Below, piece after piece: positions 25,129 to 34,099 of a DNA stretch of 64,000 bases. Where the stretch lies: the NCBI RefSeq assembly GCF_027622855.1, contig NZ_JAPZVR010000003.1, positions 39,082 through 103,081 on the forward strand. The letters are read 5' to 3'. Under the pieces are notes generated by a model. That model was not told where the DNA came from and did not search any database. It was given only the letters and a program-made list of their open reading frames with translations. Source of the stretch: Glycomyces algeriensis. Its GTDB lineage: Bacteria; Actinomycetota; Actinomycetes; Mycobacteriales; Micromonosporaceae. The translations under genes were made by a program, and so were the position numbers. Position 1 is the stretch's first letter. The number at the start of each line of letters is the position of its first letter.

Positions 25129-25191
25129 CTAGCGGCGCTAGATCTTCGAGCGAACGCATGCTACTGTTCTGCCAGAACCTAGCAACGCTAG
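25129..25191. promoter_or_regulatory. Twin 13-bp palindromes upstream of DUF4267 gene
   Basis: CTAGCGGCGCTAG (25129-25141) and CTAGCAACGCTAG (25179-25191) share CTAGC/GCTAG arms, are both followed by GAT or AT, and lie exactly 50 bp apart, close to five helical turns. This fits cooperative binding of a TetR/MarR-like repressor to the DUF4267 promoter region. Confidence 0.6.
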
Positions 25192-25221
25192 ATTTTCTAC
25201 CCTCGTTAAGGAGCTTTCCCC

Positions 25222-25611
25222 ATGGCCCGTCGCATCACCGCCAACGTCCTCACCTTCATCGTCGCCCTCGGCATCGCGTACGTCGGCGTCTCGTACCTCG
25301 TCGCACCCGAGGCCACCGCCTCGGGCTTCGGATTCTCGGTGTGGCCCACCGGCATCGAAGCCGACTTCCTCACTGTCAAAGGCGTACGCGACATCGTCAC
25401 CGGCATCATCCCGCTGACACTCCTGGCCCTCCGGCAGCGCGCGGCGCTCGGCTGGGTCCTGCTGTGCGAGGCCCTCATCCCGCTCGGCGACGGCACGCTC
25501 ATCCTCCTGCACGGCGGCAACCCCGCCGCCGCGTTCGGCATCCACTACGCCACCGCTGCACTGGTGATCGTCGCAGGGGTGCTCCAGCTCCAGGTCGCGC
25601 GCCGTCCCTGA
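25222..25611 (+). CDS. DUF4267-like small membrane protein
   Basis: A 129-residue protein with four predicted membrane segments (residues about 5-27, 52-72, 76-96 and 103-124). The segment VKGVRDIVTGIIPLTLL and the overall size match the DUF4267 family, whose function is unknown. AAGGAG precedes the ATG by 8 bases, behind two identical-arm palindromes. Divergent from the ECF sigma factor. Confidence 0.75.
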   Translation: MARRITANVLTFIVALGIAYVGVSYLVAPEATASGFGFSVWPTGIEADFLTVKGVRDIVTGIIPLTLLALRQRAALGWVLLCEALIPLGDGTLILLHGGNPAAAFGIHYATAALVIVAGVLQLQVARRP

Positions 25612-25660
25612 CCTGCCCAAATCCGTTGCAGGCGTAGGCACGGGCTGCAATACTCGGCCC

Positions 25661-26179
25661 GTGACCCTGATTCGACGCGAGACCGAGGGCGACGCGCCCC
25701 TCATCCACGCCCTCCACGACGCGGCCTTCGCCGGCCGCCCCTACTCCTCCGGAACGGAGGCCGCGATCGTGGACGCGCTGCGCGCCGGCGAGGACTGGGT
25801 GCCGCAGCTGTCCTTCGTGGCCGAGGTCGACGGGAAACCGGTCGGTCACGCCGTCTGCTCGTACGGGCGGCTCGGCGTGACCCGGGTCCTCGGCCTCGGC
25901 CCGATCGGCGTCGAACCGCCCCTGCACGGCAAGGGGATCGGATCGGCCCTCATGCACGCCTCGATCGGCGCCGCGGACGCGATGGACGAACCGATGATCA
26001 TGCTCCTGGGCGACCCGAACTACTACGGCCGCTTCGGGTTCGAACCAGCCTCGCGGTACGGGATCGAACCGCAGGAGCCCGCATGGGAGTCCGCGTTCCA
26101 GGTCCGCAGGCTCGCCGCTTGGCGCGAGGACCTCCGCGGACGGTACGTCTACTCCCCCGGCTTCGACGCGCAGAACTGA
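25661..26179 (+). CDS. YhbS-like GNAT N-acetyltransferase
   Basis: A 172-residue GTG-started GNAT: MTLIRRETEGDAPLIHALH, GLGPIGVEPPLHGKGIGSAL (acetyl-CoA loop) and MLLGDPNYYGRFGFEPAS, the last typical of the YhbS/COG3153 group. Substrate unknown. It converges on the MFS gene with 5 bp between stops. Confidence 0.85.
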   Translation: MTLIRRETEGDAPLIHALHDAAFAGRPYSSGTEAAIVDALRAGEDWVPQLSFVAEVDGKPVGHAVCSYGRLGVTRVLGLGPIGVEPPLHGKGIGSALMHASIGAADAMDEPMIMLLGDPNYYGRFGFEPASRYGIEPQEPAWESAFQVRRLAAWREDLRGRYVYSPGFDAQN

Positions 26180-26184
26180 CCGGG

Positions 26185-27486
26185 TCAGGCAGCCCGGACC
26201 GGTTCCGGTTCGGGCTCCGGCTTCGGGAGTTCGCGCAGGTTCCGCAAGGGCGAGAAGAAGACCGGCAGGAAGGCCAGGCAGACGCCGATCGCGCCGATCC
26301 AGAGCGTCTCCCGCGCACCGGCGAACTCGCCGAGGACCCCGCCGATGAGCGCGCCGACCGCGCTGAGCCCCCAGGCGAGGAAGCGCACCGTGGCGTTCAT
26401 GCGGCCGAGCAGCCGGTCGGGGGTGAGGCGCTGGCGGAAGCTCACCTGGTTGACGTTGTACACGACCGAGCCGACGCCGACCAGGCCCATGCCTGCCGCG
26501 GCGATCCAGATCCGCCAGCCGGGCTCGGCGGCGGGCAGCAGGAGCAGGCCCGGTGAGGTGACGAGGGTCGAGATCCAGATGGCCCGGCCTTCGCCGAGCC
26601 GGGCCGTCACGGGGCCGGTCGCGAACGCGCCGACGAGGCCGCCGATGCCGAAGACGGCGAACAGCAGGCCGATCTCGCCGGGCGTCATGCCCATGTCGCG
26701 CGGCAGGAACACGATGACCATCGCCATGTACGCGCCCATCCAGAGGTTCCACCAGCTGGTCGCGGCCACGATGGACGCCAGGATGCGGTTGCGGAAGACG
26801 AAGCTCAGGCCCTCTTTGATCTCCGTCGCGATCCGGGCGTCGTGGGCGACTCGCGGTTTGGCCTCGCGGCGGCGGATGCGGACGAGGAAGAGCGCGGAGG
26901 CGCCCATCGCGACGGCGTCGAACGCGAGGGCCACGGGCGCGGTGAGCCAGCCGATGAGCTGACCCGCGAGCACCGGGCCGCCGAGCTGGGCGGTCGAGCG
27001 GACGACTTCGAGTTTCGCGTTCCCCTCGACGAGGCGGTCGCGGCCGACGAGGTGCGGCAGGTAGCTCTGGTACGAGACGTCGAAGAAGACGGTGAAGACC
27101 CCGATGACGAACGCGACGGCGTAGAGCTGCCAGATGGTGAGCACGTCGGCCCACCAGGCGATCGGCACGGTCATGAGTACGGCGGCGCGCACGACGTCGC
27201 TGACGATGAGGACGCGGCGGCGGCGCATGCGGTCGACCCAGGCGCCGGCGGGGAGGCCGATGAGCAGGAACGCGGCCATCGTCATCGAGGAGAGCAGGCC
27301 GACCTGGAACTCGCCGGCGTCGAGCGCGATGACCGCGGCGAGGGGCAGGGCCAGGGTGGTGATCTGGTAGCCGAACTGCGCCACGGTGGTCGAGAGGAAG
27401 AGGCCGCGGAAGTCGGGTTCGCGCAGGAGCCCCAGTCGGTCGCGTTTCGCGGGGGCGTCGGGGGCGGGGGCGCCGATGGAGATCAT
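26185..27486 (-). CDS. MFS efflux transporter (DHA3-like)
   Basis: A 433-residue, 12-helix major facilitator. The loop 2-3 motif reads GLPAGAWVDRMRRRRVLI, and FRQRLTPDRLLGRMNATVR is characteristic of the MFS_3/enterobactin-exporter-like group. The C-terminal tail is PEP-rich (KPEPEPEPV). ATG 27486 is preferred over the upstream in-frame TTG. It is divergent from an ArsR-type regulator and has a good promoter whose spacer holds an inverted repeat, pointing to regulated drug or metabolite efflux. Confidence 0.88.
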   Translation of the reverse strand: MISIGAPAPDAPAKRDRLGLLREPDFRGLFLSTTVAQFGYQITTLALPLAAVIALDAGEFQVGLLSSMTMAAFLLIGLPAGAWVDRMRRRRVLIVSDVVRAAVLMTVPIAWWADVLTIWQLYAVAFVIGVFTVFFDVSYQSYLPHLVGRDRLVEGNAKLEVVRSTAQLGGPVLAGQLIGWLTAPVALAFDAVAMGASALFLVRIRRREAKPRVAHDARIATEIKEGLSFVFRNRILASIVAATSWWNLWMGAYMAMVIVFLPRDMGMTPGEIGLLFAVFGIGGLVGAFATGPVTARLGEGRAIWISTLVTSPGLLLLPAAEPGWRIWIAAAGMGLVGVGSVVYNVNQVSFRQRLTPDRLLGRMNATVRFLAWGLSAVGALIGGVLGEFAGARETLWIGAIGVCLAFLPVFFSPLRNLRELPKPEPEPEPVRAA

Positions 27487-27493
27487 GCGATTG

Positions 27494-27522
27494 AGTATTT
27501 CCAATCAGTTGGGAAAAGTCAA
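27494..27522 (-). promoter_or_regulatory. MFS promoter with embedded inverted repeat
   Basis: Minus-strand TTGACT (27517-27522) and AATACT (27494-27499) are 17 bp apart. Between them, 27498-27516 carries TTTCC-N9-GGAAA, a likely operator for the adjacent HTH regulator. Confidence 0.6.
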
Positions 27523-27544
27523 TCACTCTTCCCGCTAGGATGAG

Positions 27545-28093
27545 GTGGTGTCAGACAAGCGCAGCTCAGAAGGCTTCAAGGACGACCGGCCCCTCGCTTC
27601 GGAGGCCGAGGCCAAGGCGGTGGCCTCCGCGGTGCGGCTGCGGATCCTGCGGCTGTGCCTCGACCGCGCGCTCACCAACAAGGAGATCGCCCAGCGTCTG
27701 GACGCGAACCCGGCGACGGTGCTGCACCACGTTCGCAAGCTTGTGGACACCGGGTTCCTCACGCCGCAAGAAGAGCGCACCGGCGCGCGGGGCTCGCGGG
27801 AGATCCCCTACCTGGCGACCCGGAAGTCGTGGGCGCTGCGCCTCGGCGAGGAGTTCAAGTCGGACCTCTCCACGGCGATGCTCGAAGCCTTCCGCACCGA
27901 GGTCGCGCAGGTCCCCGACCCGAAGCAGGTGAACTCGGGACGGCTCGGCCTGCGGCTCAACGAGGAGCAGTACGAAGAGGTCGGCCGCCGGTTCAAACTC
28001 CTCTTCGACGAGCTCGCCGAGATGGAGCCGGGACCGGGGGCGCTGCCGTACTCGCTGTTCATGGCGATCCACCCGGACGCGGGCCGGGACTAG
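27545..28093 (+). CDS. ArsR-type winged-helix transcriptional regulator
   Basis: A 182-residue regulator with a winged HTH at residues about 25-85 (VRLRILRLCLDRALTNKEIA, LDANPATVLHHVRKLVDTGF). The C-terminal half has no recognised ligand domain. Start GTG 27545 or the next codon GTG 27548. TAGGAT lies about 6 bases upstream of the latter, so the message may be leaderless. Divergent from the MFS exporter, its probable target. Confidence 0.82.
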   Translation: MVSDKRSSEGFKDDRPLASEAEAKAVASAVRLRILRLCLDRALTNKEIAQRLDANPATVLHHVRKLVDTGFLTPQEERTGARGSREIPYLATRKSWALRLGEEFKSDLSTAMLEAFRTEVAQVPDPKQVNSGRLGLRLNEEQYEEVGRRFKLLFDELAEMEPGPGALPYSLFMAIHPDAGRD

Positions 28094-28136
28094 GGCGGGC
28101 TCGTTCGGTGTCCGTTGCGGGAAAGGATTCGGCGCT

Positions 28137-28634
28137 ATGAGCGGTCGACGTGAAGTCGTCTTCGTCCGCCGGCCGGGTCATGACCCTTCGGTGGAGCGCT
28201 TGGCCGCGCTGCTGACCTCCTACCACCTGCGGACGGAGGCGGAGAAGGGCGTAGCCGTAACCGATGTGGACGGATTGCCGGGCCGCTACCGAGCGGAGAT
28301 CCGCGACCCGCGGGCGGCATTCGCCGCCGATGTCGTGCTGATGGCGCTGAGCGGCGACACCCCCGTGGGCTGCCTGGTGCTGACCGCCCCGGTCGAGGGC
28401 CGCGCAGAGGTCAAGCGACTGTGGACGGACCCGGTGTTCCGGGGCCGCGGCATCGCGTCCGGCCTGGTGGGCGCCGCGCTCGCGCATGCGGCGGCGAGCG
28501 GGATCGGCACGGTGCGGCTGTCGGTGTGGCAGTGGCGGACGGGCGCCATCGCCCTGTACGAGCGGCTCGGTTTCTCCGCCGCCGCGTCGTGGGAGGAGCG
28601 GGACCGGCTGGTGTGCATGGAGCGCGCCGTGTGA
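28137..28634 (+). CDS. GNAT N-acetyltransferase
   Basis: A 165-residue acetyltransferase: AEVKRLWTDPVFRGRGIA followed by SGLVGAALAHAA (acetyl-CoA loop), and WQWRTGAIALYERLGFSAA (motif B). Substrate unknown. Follows the regulator gene by 43 bp. Confidence 0.82.
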   Translation: MSGRREVVFVRRPGHDPSVERLAALLTSYHLRTEAEKGVAVTDVDGLPGRYRAEIRDPRAAFAADVVLMALSGDTPVGCLVLTAPVEGRAEVKRLWTDPVFRGRGIASGLVGAALAHAAASGIGTVRLSVWQWRTGAIALYERLGFSAAASWEERDRLVCMERAV

Positions 28635-28724
28635 GCGGCTCGACCCGAGGACAGCTACCAGCGCGGTCACCGCAGCCGCGCTGCTCGCGTCTGGTGGCGC
28701 AGAGGCGATGGGCTGCAGCAAAAT

Positions 28725-28767
28725 GGCGAGGCCGCCGCGCGAACCGAATCCGCGCGGCGGCCTCGCC
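28725..28767 (-). terminator. Bidirectional terminator for glpD and the GNAT gene
   Basis: A perfect 17-bp inverted repeat (28725-28741 with 28751-28767, 9-base loop). On the minus strand it is followed by ATTTTG, so it fits an intrinsic terminator for the glp operon. Confidence 0.85.
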
Positions 28768-28776
28768 GCTCCCTCA

Positions 28777-30396
28777 TCACTTGCGGTCTAGCAGCCCCTG
28801 GACCTTGGCCCGCACCTCGGGGGTGTCGAGGCCGCGGATCATCAGGGTGGTGCGGCGGCGCAGGACGTCGTCTGCGGTCTCGGCCCATTCGACGTCGCGC
28901 GCGTAGACGACCTGGGCCATGATCTCCGGCGCGTCCGGGTGGACGCGCTCGGCGAGCTCCGGGTGCTCCCCCGCCAGGCGGGTGATGTCGAACGCGAGCG
29001 AACCGTAGTGCGTCGCAAGGTGCTTCGCGGTGTCCTCGCCGAGGCTCGGCAGCGGCGCGCCGCCGTCCGAGAGCAGCCGGTGCGCCACCGCGTGCGGGTT
29101 CGCGATGCCCGGCAGCGGCAGGCGGTGCGGCAGGTTCGCCATCGGCTCCATCTCCGCGCCGAGCGAGTAGCCCGGCAGGGCCGCGAGTTTCTTCATCACG
29201 GTCCGCCCGATGTGGCGGAACGTGGTCCACTTGCCGCCCGCCACCGAGAGCATCCCGCCGCGACCCTCGGTCACCACGGTCTCCCGCTTGGCCTTCGAGG
29301 TCGCGCCCGGCCCGCCCGGCAGGACCCGGAGTCCGGCGAACGCGTACGTGATGAGCTCGGGCTTCAGCTGCGCCGAGCGCACCGAGAGGCTCGCCTCGTC
29401 GAGGATCTGCTTGAAGTCGGCCTTCGTGGGCGAGACCTGGCCCGGGTCGCCCTCGTACACCTCGTCCGTGGTGCCGAGCAGGAGCATGTCCTCCCACGGC
29501 AGCGCGAACGTGATGCGGTACTTGTCCACGGGAGTGGCCAGCGCGGCACCCCAGTCGGCGGTGCGCTTGAGGACCAGGTGCGCGCCCTTGGAGAGCCGGA
29601 TCGACGGGTCGGCGGCCGGGTTCTCCATGCGGCGCAGGTGGTCGACCCACGGGCCGGTGGCGTTGAGGACGACGTGGGCGTTCACGCCGAACTCGGTGCC
29701 GTCGACCTTGTCGCGCAGGTCGGCGCCGGAGACGCGGCCGTCGGTGAAGCGCAGGCCGGTGACTTCGGCGTAGTTGAGGACGGACGCGCCGGCCTCGACC
29801 GCCGCGCGGGTGGTCATGAGGGCCATGCGGGCGTCGTTCATCTGGCTGTCGCCGTAGACGGCTACGGCCTTGAGGTCCTTGACGCGCAGCTCCGGCACGG
29901 CCGCGCGGGCCTTGGCGGGGCTGAGCAGGTGGCCGACGCCGTCGCCGAAGCCGGAGAGCGCGGAGTAGGCGAAGACGCCCGCGCCGAGCTTGGCCGCGCC
30001 GTGCGGCCCTCCCTTGTAGACGGGGAGGTAGAACTTGAGCGGGCGGGAGAGGTGCGGCGCCACCTGGCGGGTGACGGCGCGCCGTTCGAAGTGGTTCTCC
30101 GCCACCAGCTTCACCGCGCCGGTCTGCAGGTAGCGCAGGCCGCCGTGGAGGAGCTTGGAGGAGGCGGAGGAGGTGGCGCCGGCGAAGTCGCCGGCGTCCA
30201 CGAGGGCCACCCGCAGCCCCGACTGGGCGGCGTGCCAGGCGGTGGAGATGCCCAGGATGCCGCCGCCGATGACGAGCAGGTCGAAGGTGGCGTTCCCCAA
30301 CTGCTCGCGTGCTTCGGCGCGGCCCACCTGCTGGTTGAAGCGGATGGGGCCGGTCGGGTTCGCCTCCGGTCCGGAGACGTGCTGCAAGGTGGTCAT
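28777..30396 (-). CDS. glpD: Aerobic glycerol-3-phosphate dehydrogenase
   Basis: A 539-residue FAD enzyme converting glycerol-3-phosphate to dihydroxyacetone phosphate with electrons to quinone at the membrane. Visible features: LLVIGGGILGISTAWHAA (FAD loop), SSKLLHGGLRYL, GPWVDHLRRM, LPWEDMLLLGTTDE and SVAGGKWTTFRHIG. The C-terminal DAO_C domain follows from about residue 400. It is the last gene of a glpF-glpK-glpD set, 44 bp after glpK. Confidence 0.95.
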   Translation of the reverse strand: MTTLQHVSGPEANPTGPIRFNQQVGRAEAREQLGNATFDLLVIGGGILGISTAWHAAQSGLRVALVDAGDFAGATSSASSKLLHGGLRYLQTGAVKLVAENHFERRAVTRQVAPHLSRPLKFYLPVYKGGPHGAAKLGAGVFAYSALSGFGDGVGHLLSPAKARAAVPELRVKDLKAVAVYGDSQMNDARMALMTTRAAVEAGASVLNYAEVTGLRFTDGRVSGADLRDKVDGTEFGVNAHVVLNATGPWVDHLRRMENPAADPSIRLSKGAHLVLKRTADWGAALATPVDKYRITFALPWEDMLLLGTTDEVYEGDPGQVSPTKADFKQILDEASLSVRSAQLKPELITYAFAGLRVLPGGPGATSKAKRETVVTEGRGGMLSVAGGKWTTFRHIGRTVMKKLAALPGYSLGAEMEPMANLPHRLPLPGIANPHAVAHRLLSDGGAPLPSLGEDTAKHLATHYGSLAFDITRLAGEHPELAERVHPDAPEIMAQVVYARDVEWAETADDVLRRRTTLMIRGLDTPEVRAKVQGLLDRK

Positions 30397-30440
30397 CGCG
30401 ATGCTCCCTCTATTCGCCTGTCTTGCTGAAGTCGATGCGC

Positions 30441-31970
30441 CTAGTCATCGATCCAGCCCATGGTCCGCTCGACGGCCTTGAGCCAGTTCTTGTATTCCCG
30501 GTCGCGGACCTCGGGGTCCATGTCGGGGGTCCATTCGGCGGCGCGGCGCCAGTTCGCGCGCAGGTCTTCGACGTTCTCCCAGAAGCCGACCGCGAGGCCC
30601 GCGGCGTAGGCCGCGCCGAGGCACGTGGTCTCGGCGACCATGGGGCGCACGACGGGTGCGTCGAGCACGTCCGCGAGGAACTGCATGAGGAGGTTGTTGG
30701 AGGTCATGCCGCCGTCGACCTTGAGCGCCACGAGCTCGTCGCCGGAGTCCTTGACCATGGCGTCGGAGATCTCGCGGGTCTGCCAGGCGGTGGCCTCCAG
30801 GACCGCGCGGGCGATGTGCGCCTTGGTGACGTACCGGGTGAGCCCGGCGATGACGCCGCGCGCGTCGGAGCGCCAGTAGGGGGCGAAGAGCCCGGAGAAC
30901 GCCGGTACGAAGTAGGCGCCGCCGTTGTCCTCGACGCTCATGGCGAGCGTCTCGATCTCGGCGGCGGTCTTGATGAGCCCCATCTGGTCGCGCATCCACT
31001 GGACGAGCGAGCCGGTGACGGCGATCGAGCCTTCGAGGGCGTAGACCGCGTCCTGCTCGCCGATGCGGTAGCCGACGGTGGTGAGCAGCCCGGACTCGGA
31101 GTGGATGAGCTTCTCGCCGGTGTTCATGAGCATGAACGTGCCGGTGCCGTAGGTGGACTTGGCCTCGCCGACGCCGAAGCAGGTCTGCCCGAAGAGGGCG
31201 GCCTGCTGGTCGCCGAGGGCCGAGGCGACCGGGACGCCCGCGAGCAGCCCGCCGAGGGGGCCGCCGGTGACGTGGCCGTAGACCTCGGAGGAGGAGCGGA
31301 TCTCGGGGAGCACCTGCATGGGCACGCCCATCTCGGCCGCGATCTCCTCGTTCCACTTGAGGTCGTCGAGGTTCATCAGGAGGGTGCGGGAGGCGTTGGT
31401 GACGTCGGTGACGTGCACGCCGCCGTTGACGCCGCCCGTGAGGTTCCAGATGACCCAGGAGTCCATGGTGCCGAAGAGGAGTTCGCCGGCTTCGGCGCGC
31501 TCGCGCAGGCCGGCGACGTTGTCGAGGAGCCAGGCGATCTTGGGGCCGGCGAAGTAGGCGGCGAGCGGCAGGCCGGTCTCGCGTCGCCAGCGGTCCTGGC
31601 CGGCGTCCCCGCCGAGCTTCTTGCAGAGGACGTCGGTGCGGGTGTCCTGCCAGACGATGGCGTTGTGGACGGGCTTGCCGGTGCGCTTGTCCCACAGCAT
31701 GGTGGTCTCGCGCTGGTTGGTGATGCCGATGGAGAGGATGTCCTCGCGGGAGGCGCCGGCCTTGACCATGGCCCCGGCCACGACGTCCTGCACGTTCTTC
31801 CAGATCTCGGCGGCGTCGTGCTCGACCCAGCCGGGCTTGGGGAAGATCTGCTGGTGCTCCTTCTGGTCGACGGCGACGATGCGGCCGTCGCGGTCGAAGA
31901 TGATGCACCGCGAGGAGGTGGTGCCCTGGTCGATGGCCGCGATGAACGGGCCGGTGTGCGTGTCGGTCAT
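30441..31970 (-). CDS. glpK: Glycerol kinase
   Basis: A 509-residue FGGY kinase phosphorylating glycerol with ATP. N-terminal [35 protein letters not shown] (the NQRETT signature) and [18 protein letters not shown] are diagnostic. Start ATG 31970 gives the standard N-terminus and has GGAG 8 bases upstream. Located 67 bp after glpF. Confidence 0.96.
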   Translation of the reverse strand: MTDTHTGPFIAAIDQGTTSSRCIIFDRDGRIVAVDQKEHQQIFPKPGWVEHDAAEIWKNVQDVVAGAMVKAGASREDILSIGITNQRETTMLWDKRTGKPVHNAIVWQDTRTDVLCKKLGGDAGQDRWRRETGLPLAAYFAGPKIAWLLDNVAGLRERAEAGELLFGTMDSWVIWNLTGGVNGGVHVTDVTNASRTLLMNLDDLKWNEEIAAEMGVPMQVLPEIRSSSEVYGHVTGGPLGGLLAGVPVASALGDQQAALFGQTCFGVGEAKSTYGTGTFMLMNTGEKLIHSESGLLTTVGYRIGEQDAVYALEGSIAVTGSLVQWMRDQMGLIKTAAEIETLAMSVEDNGGAYFVPAFSGLFAPYWRSDARGVIAGLTRYVTKAHIARAVLEATAWQTREISDAMVKDSGDELVALKVDGGMTSNNLLMQFLADVLDAPVVRPMVAETTCLGAAYAAGLAVGFWENVEDLRANWRRAAEWTPDMDPEVRDREYKNWLKAVERTMGWIDD

Positions 31971-32037
31971 GGTTCGCTCCAGAACGTCGTTGTCGTGGTG
32001 GGAGTCGGCGACGGATACGTCGATTGTGTCCTCATCG

Positions 32038-32811
32038 CTACCCGAGGGCAACGTTGTAGAGGAGTCCGGCGAGGACGCCGCCGACGACCGGGCCGACGAC
32101 GGGGATCCAGGCGTAGCCCCAGTCGGAGCGGCCCTTGCCCTTGATGGGCAGGATCGCGTGGGCGATGCGCGGGCCGAGGTCGCGGGCGGGGTTGATGGCG
32201 TAGCCGGTGGGACCGCCGAGCGAGAGGCCGATGCTGACGACGACGAGCGCGGTGATGAGCACGCCGAGCGTGCCGAGGCCGTTGCCCGCGTCGTTGAGGC
32301 CCTGGGTGAGGATCGCGAAGACGAGCACGAAGGTCGCGATGATCTCGGTGACGAGGTTCTGGGCGGCGTTGCGGACCTCGGGGCCGGTCGAGAAGATGCC
32401 GAGCACCGGGCCGGCCTTGGCGTCCTCGGGGCCTTCGACGGCTTCGGGCTGGTTGGCGACGTCGGCCATGTGGGCCTGGAACTGGCCGTAGTAGGCGGCC
32501 CAGGCGAGGATCGCGCCGAGGAGGGCGCCGACCATCTGGGAGGCGATGTAGAGCGGGACCTGGTCCCACGGGACGTTGCCCTGGACGGCGAGGCCGAGGG
32601 TGACGGCCGGGTTGAGGTGGGCGCCCGAGATGCCGGCCGAGATGTAGGCGGCGGTCAGGACCGCGAAGCCCCACCCGAAGGCGATGGCGAGCCAGCCCGC
32701 GTTCTGGGCCTTGGACTTCTTGAGCGTGACGGCGGCGCACACGCCCGCGCCGAGGAGGATCAGCACCGCGGTGCCGAGGACCTCGCCGAGGATGATGTCT
32801 GAGTTGGACAC
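32038..32811 (-). CDS. glpF: Glycerol facilitator (aquaglyceroporin)
   Basis: A 257-residue MIP channel with six helices and the two half-helix signatures [15 protein letters not shown] and [14 protein letters not shown]; the Asp after the second NPAR is typical of glycerol-conducting members. GTG start at 32811 has AAGGAG 5 bases upstream. First gene of the glp operon behind a CRP-type site and IclR-type operators. Confidence 0.95.
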   Translation of the reverse strand: MSNSDIILGEVLGTAVLILLGAGVCAAVTLKKSKAQNAGWLAIAFGWGFAVLTAAYISAGISGAHLNPAVTLGLAVQGNVPWDQVPLYIASQMVGALLGAILAWAAYYGQFQAHMADVANQPEAVEGPEDAKAGPVLGIFSTGPEVRNAAQNLVTEIIATFVLVFAILTQGLNDAGNGLGTLGVLITALVVVSIGLSLGGPTGYAINPARDLGPRIAHAILPIKGKGRSDWGYAWIPVVGPVVGGVLAGLLYNVALG

Positions 32812-32873
32812 ACCGACTCCTTTGTCTGCGTCCGAGGCCGTCACCGGGGGCTTCGACCTCGTTGGAAGGGCTT

Positions 32874-32898
32874 GTTCGACACGGAAGGCAGAGCGAAC
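32874..32898. promoter_or_regulatory. IclR-type inverted repeat in glpF leader
   Basis: Arms GTTCG (32874-32878) and CGAAC (32894-32898) lie 15 bp apart. The left arm extends to GTTCGACA, the same octamer found at 32915 and at the iclR promoter, suggesting a second binding site of the adjacent regulator. Confidence 0.45.
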
Positions 32899-32914
32899 CC
32901 CGAAGCCGTTAGGC

Positions 32915-32926
32915 GTTCGACAATGC
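32915..32926. promoter_or_regulatory. Candidate IclR operator near glpF start site
   Basis: GTTCGACAATGC lies about 10 bp downstream of the predicted glpF transcription start. The identical 12-mer overlaps the predicted -10 of the iclR regulator gene at 34100-34111. Confidence 0.6.
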
Positions 32927-32941
32927 CGACCGATGTACGAA

Positions 32942-32970
32942 AGTGTTCTCCTTCCGTACCGGTGCGTCAA
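32942..32970 (-). promoter_or_regulatory. glpF promoter
   Basis: Minus-strand TTGACG (32965-32970) and AACACT (32942-32947) with 17-bp spacing; start site near 32935, giving a leader of about 125 bases before the glpF GTG. Confidence 0.65.
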
Positions 32971-32976
32971 GTCTTA

Positions 32977-32992
32977 TGTGACGGCCATCACA
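32977..32992. promoter_or_regulatory. CRP-type binding site upstream of glpF promoter
   Basis: TGTGACGGCCATCACA matches TGTGA-N6-TCACA exactly, the site bound by CRP/GlxR-type cAMP receptor proteins in actinobacteria. It is centred about 50 bp upstream of the predicted start, suitable for catabolite control of glycerol use. Confidence 0.75.
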
Positions 32993-33083
32993 TCTCCATT
33001 CATGAACCACTAGAAACGCCTGCAAGACAGGCATACCAGGGTCACACGAAGGGCGTGCGAATGTGGCGGAATCGGACGAAAGG

Positions 33084-33265
33084 TTAGGGGCTGTTCTGCG
33101 GATCAGGGAGCGGCGGCATCCGAGTCCATTCGTTCGGTCGCAGTGCCAATTGACGGCTCGCGAGTTTCGCCGAGACCGCGGAGGGGTCTTCGAAAACCCC
33201 GACAACGCAGCGAGCGGGCGAATGGGCCGGGTAACGACCGGTCTGATCCACAGAACAGGCCCTAA
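33084..33265. mobile_element. MITE-like element with 23-bp terminal inverted repeats
   Basis: The ends 33084-33106 (starting TTAGGGGCTGTTCTG) and 33243-33265 are inverted repeats matching at 21 of 23 positions. Both terminate in TTA/TAA, consistent with a TA target duplication, and the GGGGCTGTTCTG type of end resembles IS5/IS427-group insertion sequences. The interior (about 136 bp) has no coding capacity and contains a small GGGGT/ACCCC hairpin. It is therefore a non-autonomous element or IS remnant. Its right end (33262-33264) supplies the stop codon of the IclR gene. Confidence 0.65.
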
Positions 33266-34026
33266 AAGGGCTTGGCCCCGAGATCGCGTGAGACGGAGCG
33301 GGCCGTGTCGCGCACGGCGGCGATGAGCTCCGGACGCAGCTCGCCGTCGCGGCAGACCCGCTCGACGGCGCCGGTAATGCCGACCGCGCCGACCGCGAGG
33401 CGACGCCGGTCGTAGATCGGGGCGGCCACCGCGGCCACCCCTTCGAGGGTCTCCTCGTTGTCCGTGGCGTACCCCTGGGCGCGCGTCAGGTCCAGCGTCC
33501 GCTCGATCTCGTCGAGCTCGGTGACCGTGCGGGCCGTGAACGGCTCGCGCTTGGCGTCCACCAGCTCCGCGTGCGCCACCGGGTCCGTCGCCGCGAGGAC
33601 CTTGCCGAGGGCCGTGGAGTGCAGCGGCTGCATCGCGCCCACCTCGAGCACCTGGCGGCTGTCGTCGGGGCGGAACACGTGGTGGACGATGAGCACGCCG
33701 TGCTGGTGCAGCACCCCGAGGTACACCGCCTCGCCCGAGGAGCGCGCCAGGTCGTCCGTCCACACCAGGGCGCGGGCCCGCAGCTCGTGCACGTCGAGGT
33801 AGGTCGTGCCCAGGCGCAGCAGCTCGGCGCCGAGCTGGTACCGGCCCGAGCCGGGGTCCTGCTCGACGAAGCCCTCGTGCTGGAGGGTCCGCAGTATGCC
33901 GTGGGCCGTGGCCTTCGCCAGGCCGAGCGAGGAGGCGATGTCGGACAGGCCGAGGCGCCGCTCGCCGCCCGCGAGCAGCCGCAGCATGGCCGCCGCCCGC
34001 TCCAGCGACTGGATGTTCTTGGCCAT
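33262..34026 (-). CDS. IclR-family regulator of the glycerol operon (GylR-like)
   Basis: A 254-residue regulator with an N-terminal winged HTH (SLERAAAMLRLLAGGERRLG, LSDIASSLGLAKATAHGILR) and a C-terminal IclR effector domain (LHSTALGKVLAA, VAAVAAPIYD, VGITGAVERV). It lies upstream of and co-directional with glpFKD, as gylR does in streptomycetes, where it senses glycerol(-3-phosphate). GTTCGACAATGC overlaps its own predicted -10 and recurs at the glpF promoter. Its last bases overlap the terminal repeat of a MITE-like element, so the native C-terminus may have been altered. Confidence 0.9.
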   Translation of the reverse strand: MAKNIQSLERAAAMLRLLAGGERRLGLSDIASSLGLAKATAHGILRTLQHEGFVEQDPGSGRYQLGAELLRLGTTYLDVHELRARALVWTDDLARSSGEAVYLGVLHQHGVLIVHHVFRPDDSRQVLEVGAMQPLHSTALGKVLAATDPVAHAELVDAKREPFTARTVTELDEIERTLDLTRAQGYATDNEETLEGVAAVAAPIYDRRRLAVGAVGITGAVERVCRDGELRPELIAAVRDTARSVSRDLGAKPF

Positions 34027-34099
34027 CCGAGCGCCCCCGTTCCTCCGTCGTCCGCATCCGGCCGGGCCGGATCGGCAATGCCGCGCTCGGCAGTGCCTC

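Noticed and set aside
33063..33326. An 87-codon plus-strand frame across the MITE-like element
   Set aside because: It runs through the terminal repeats and antisense to the IclR gene, with no start signal.
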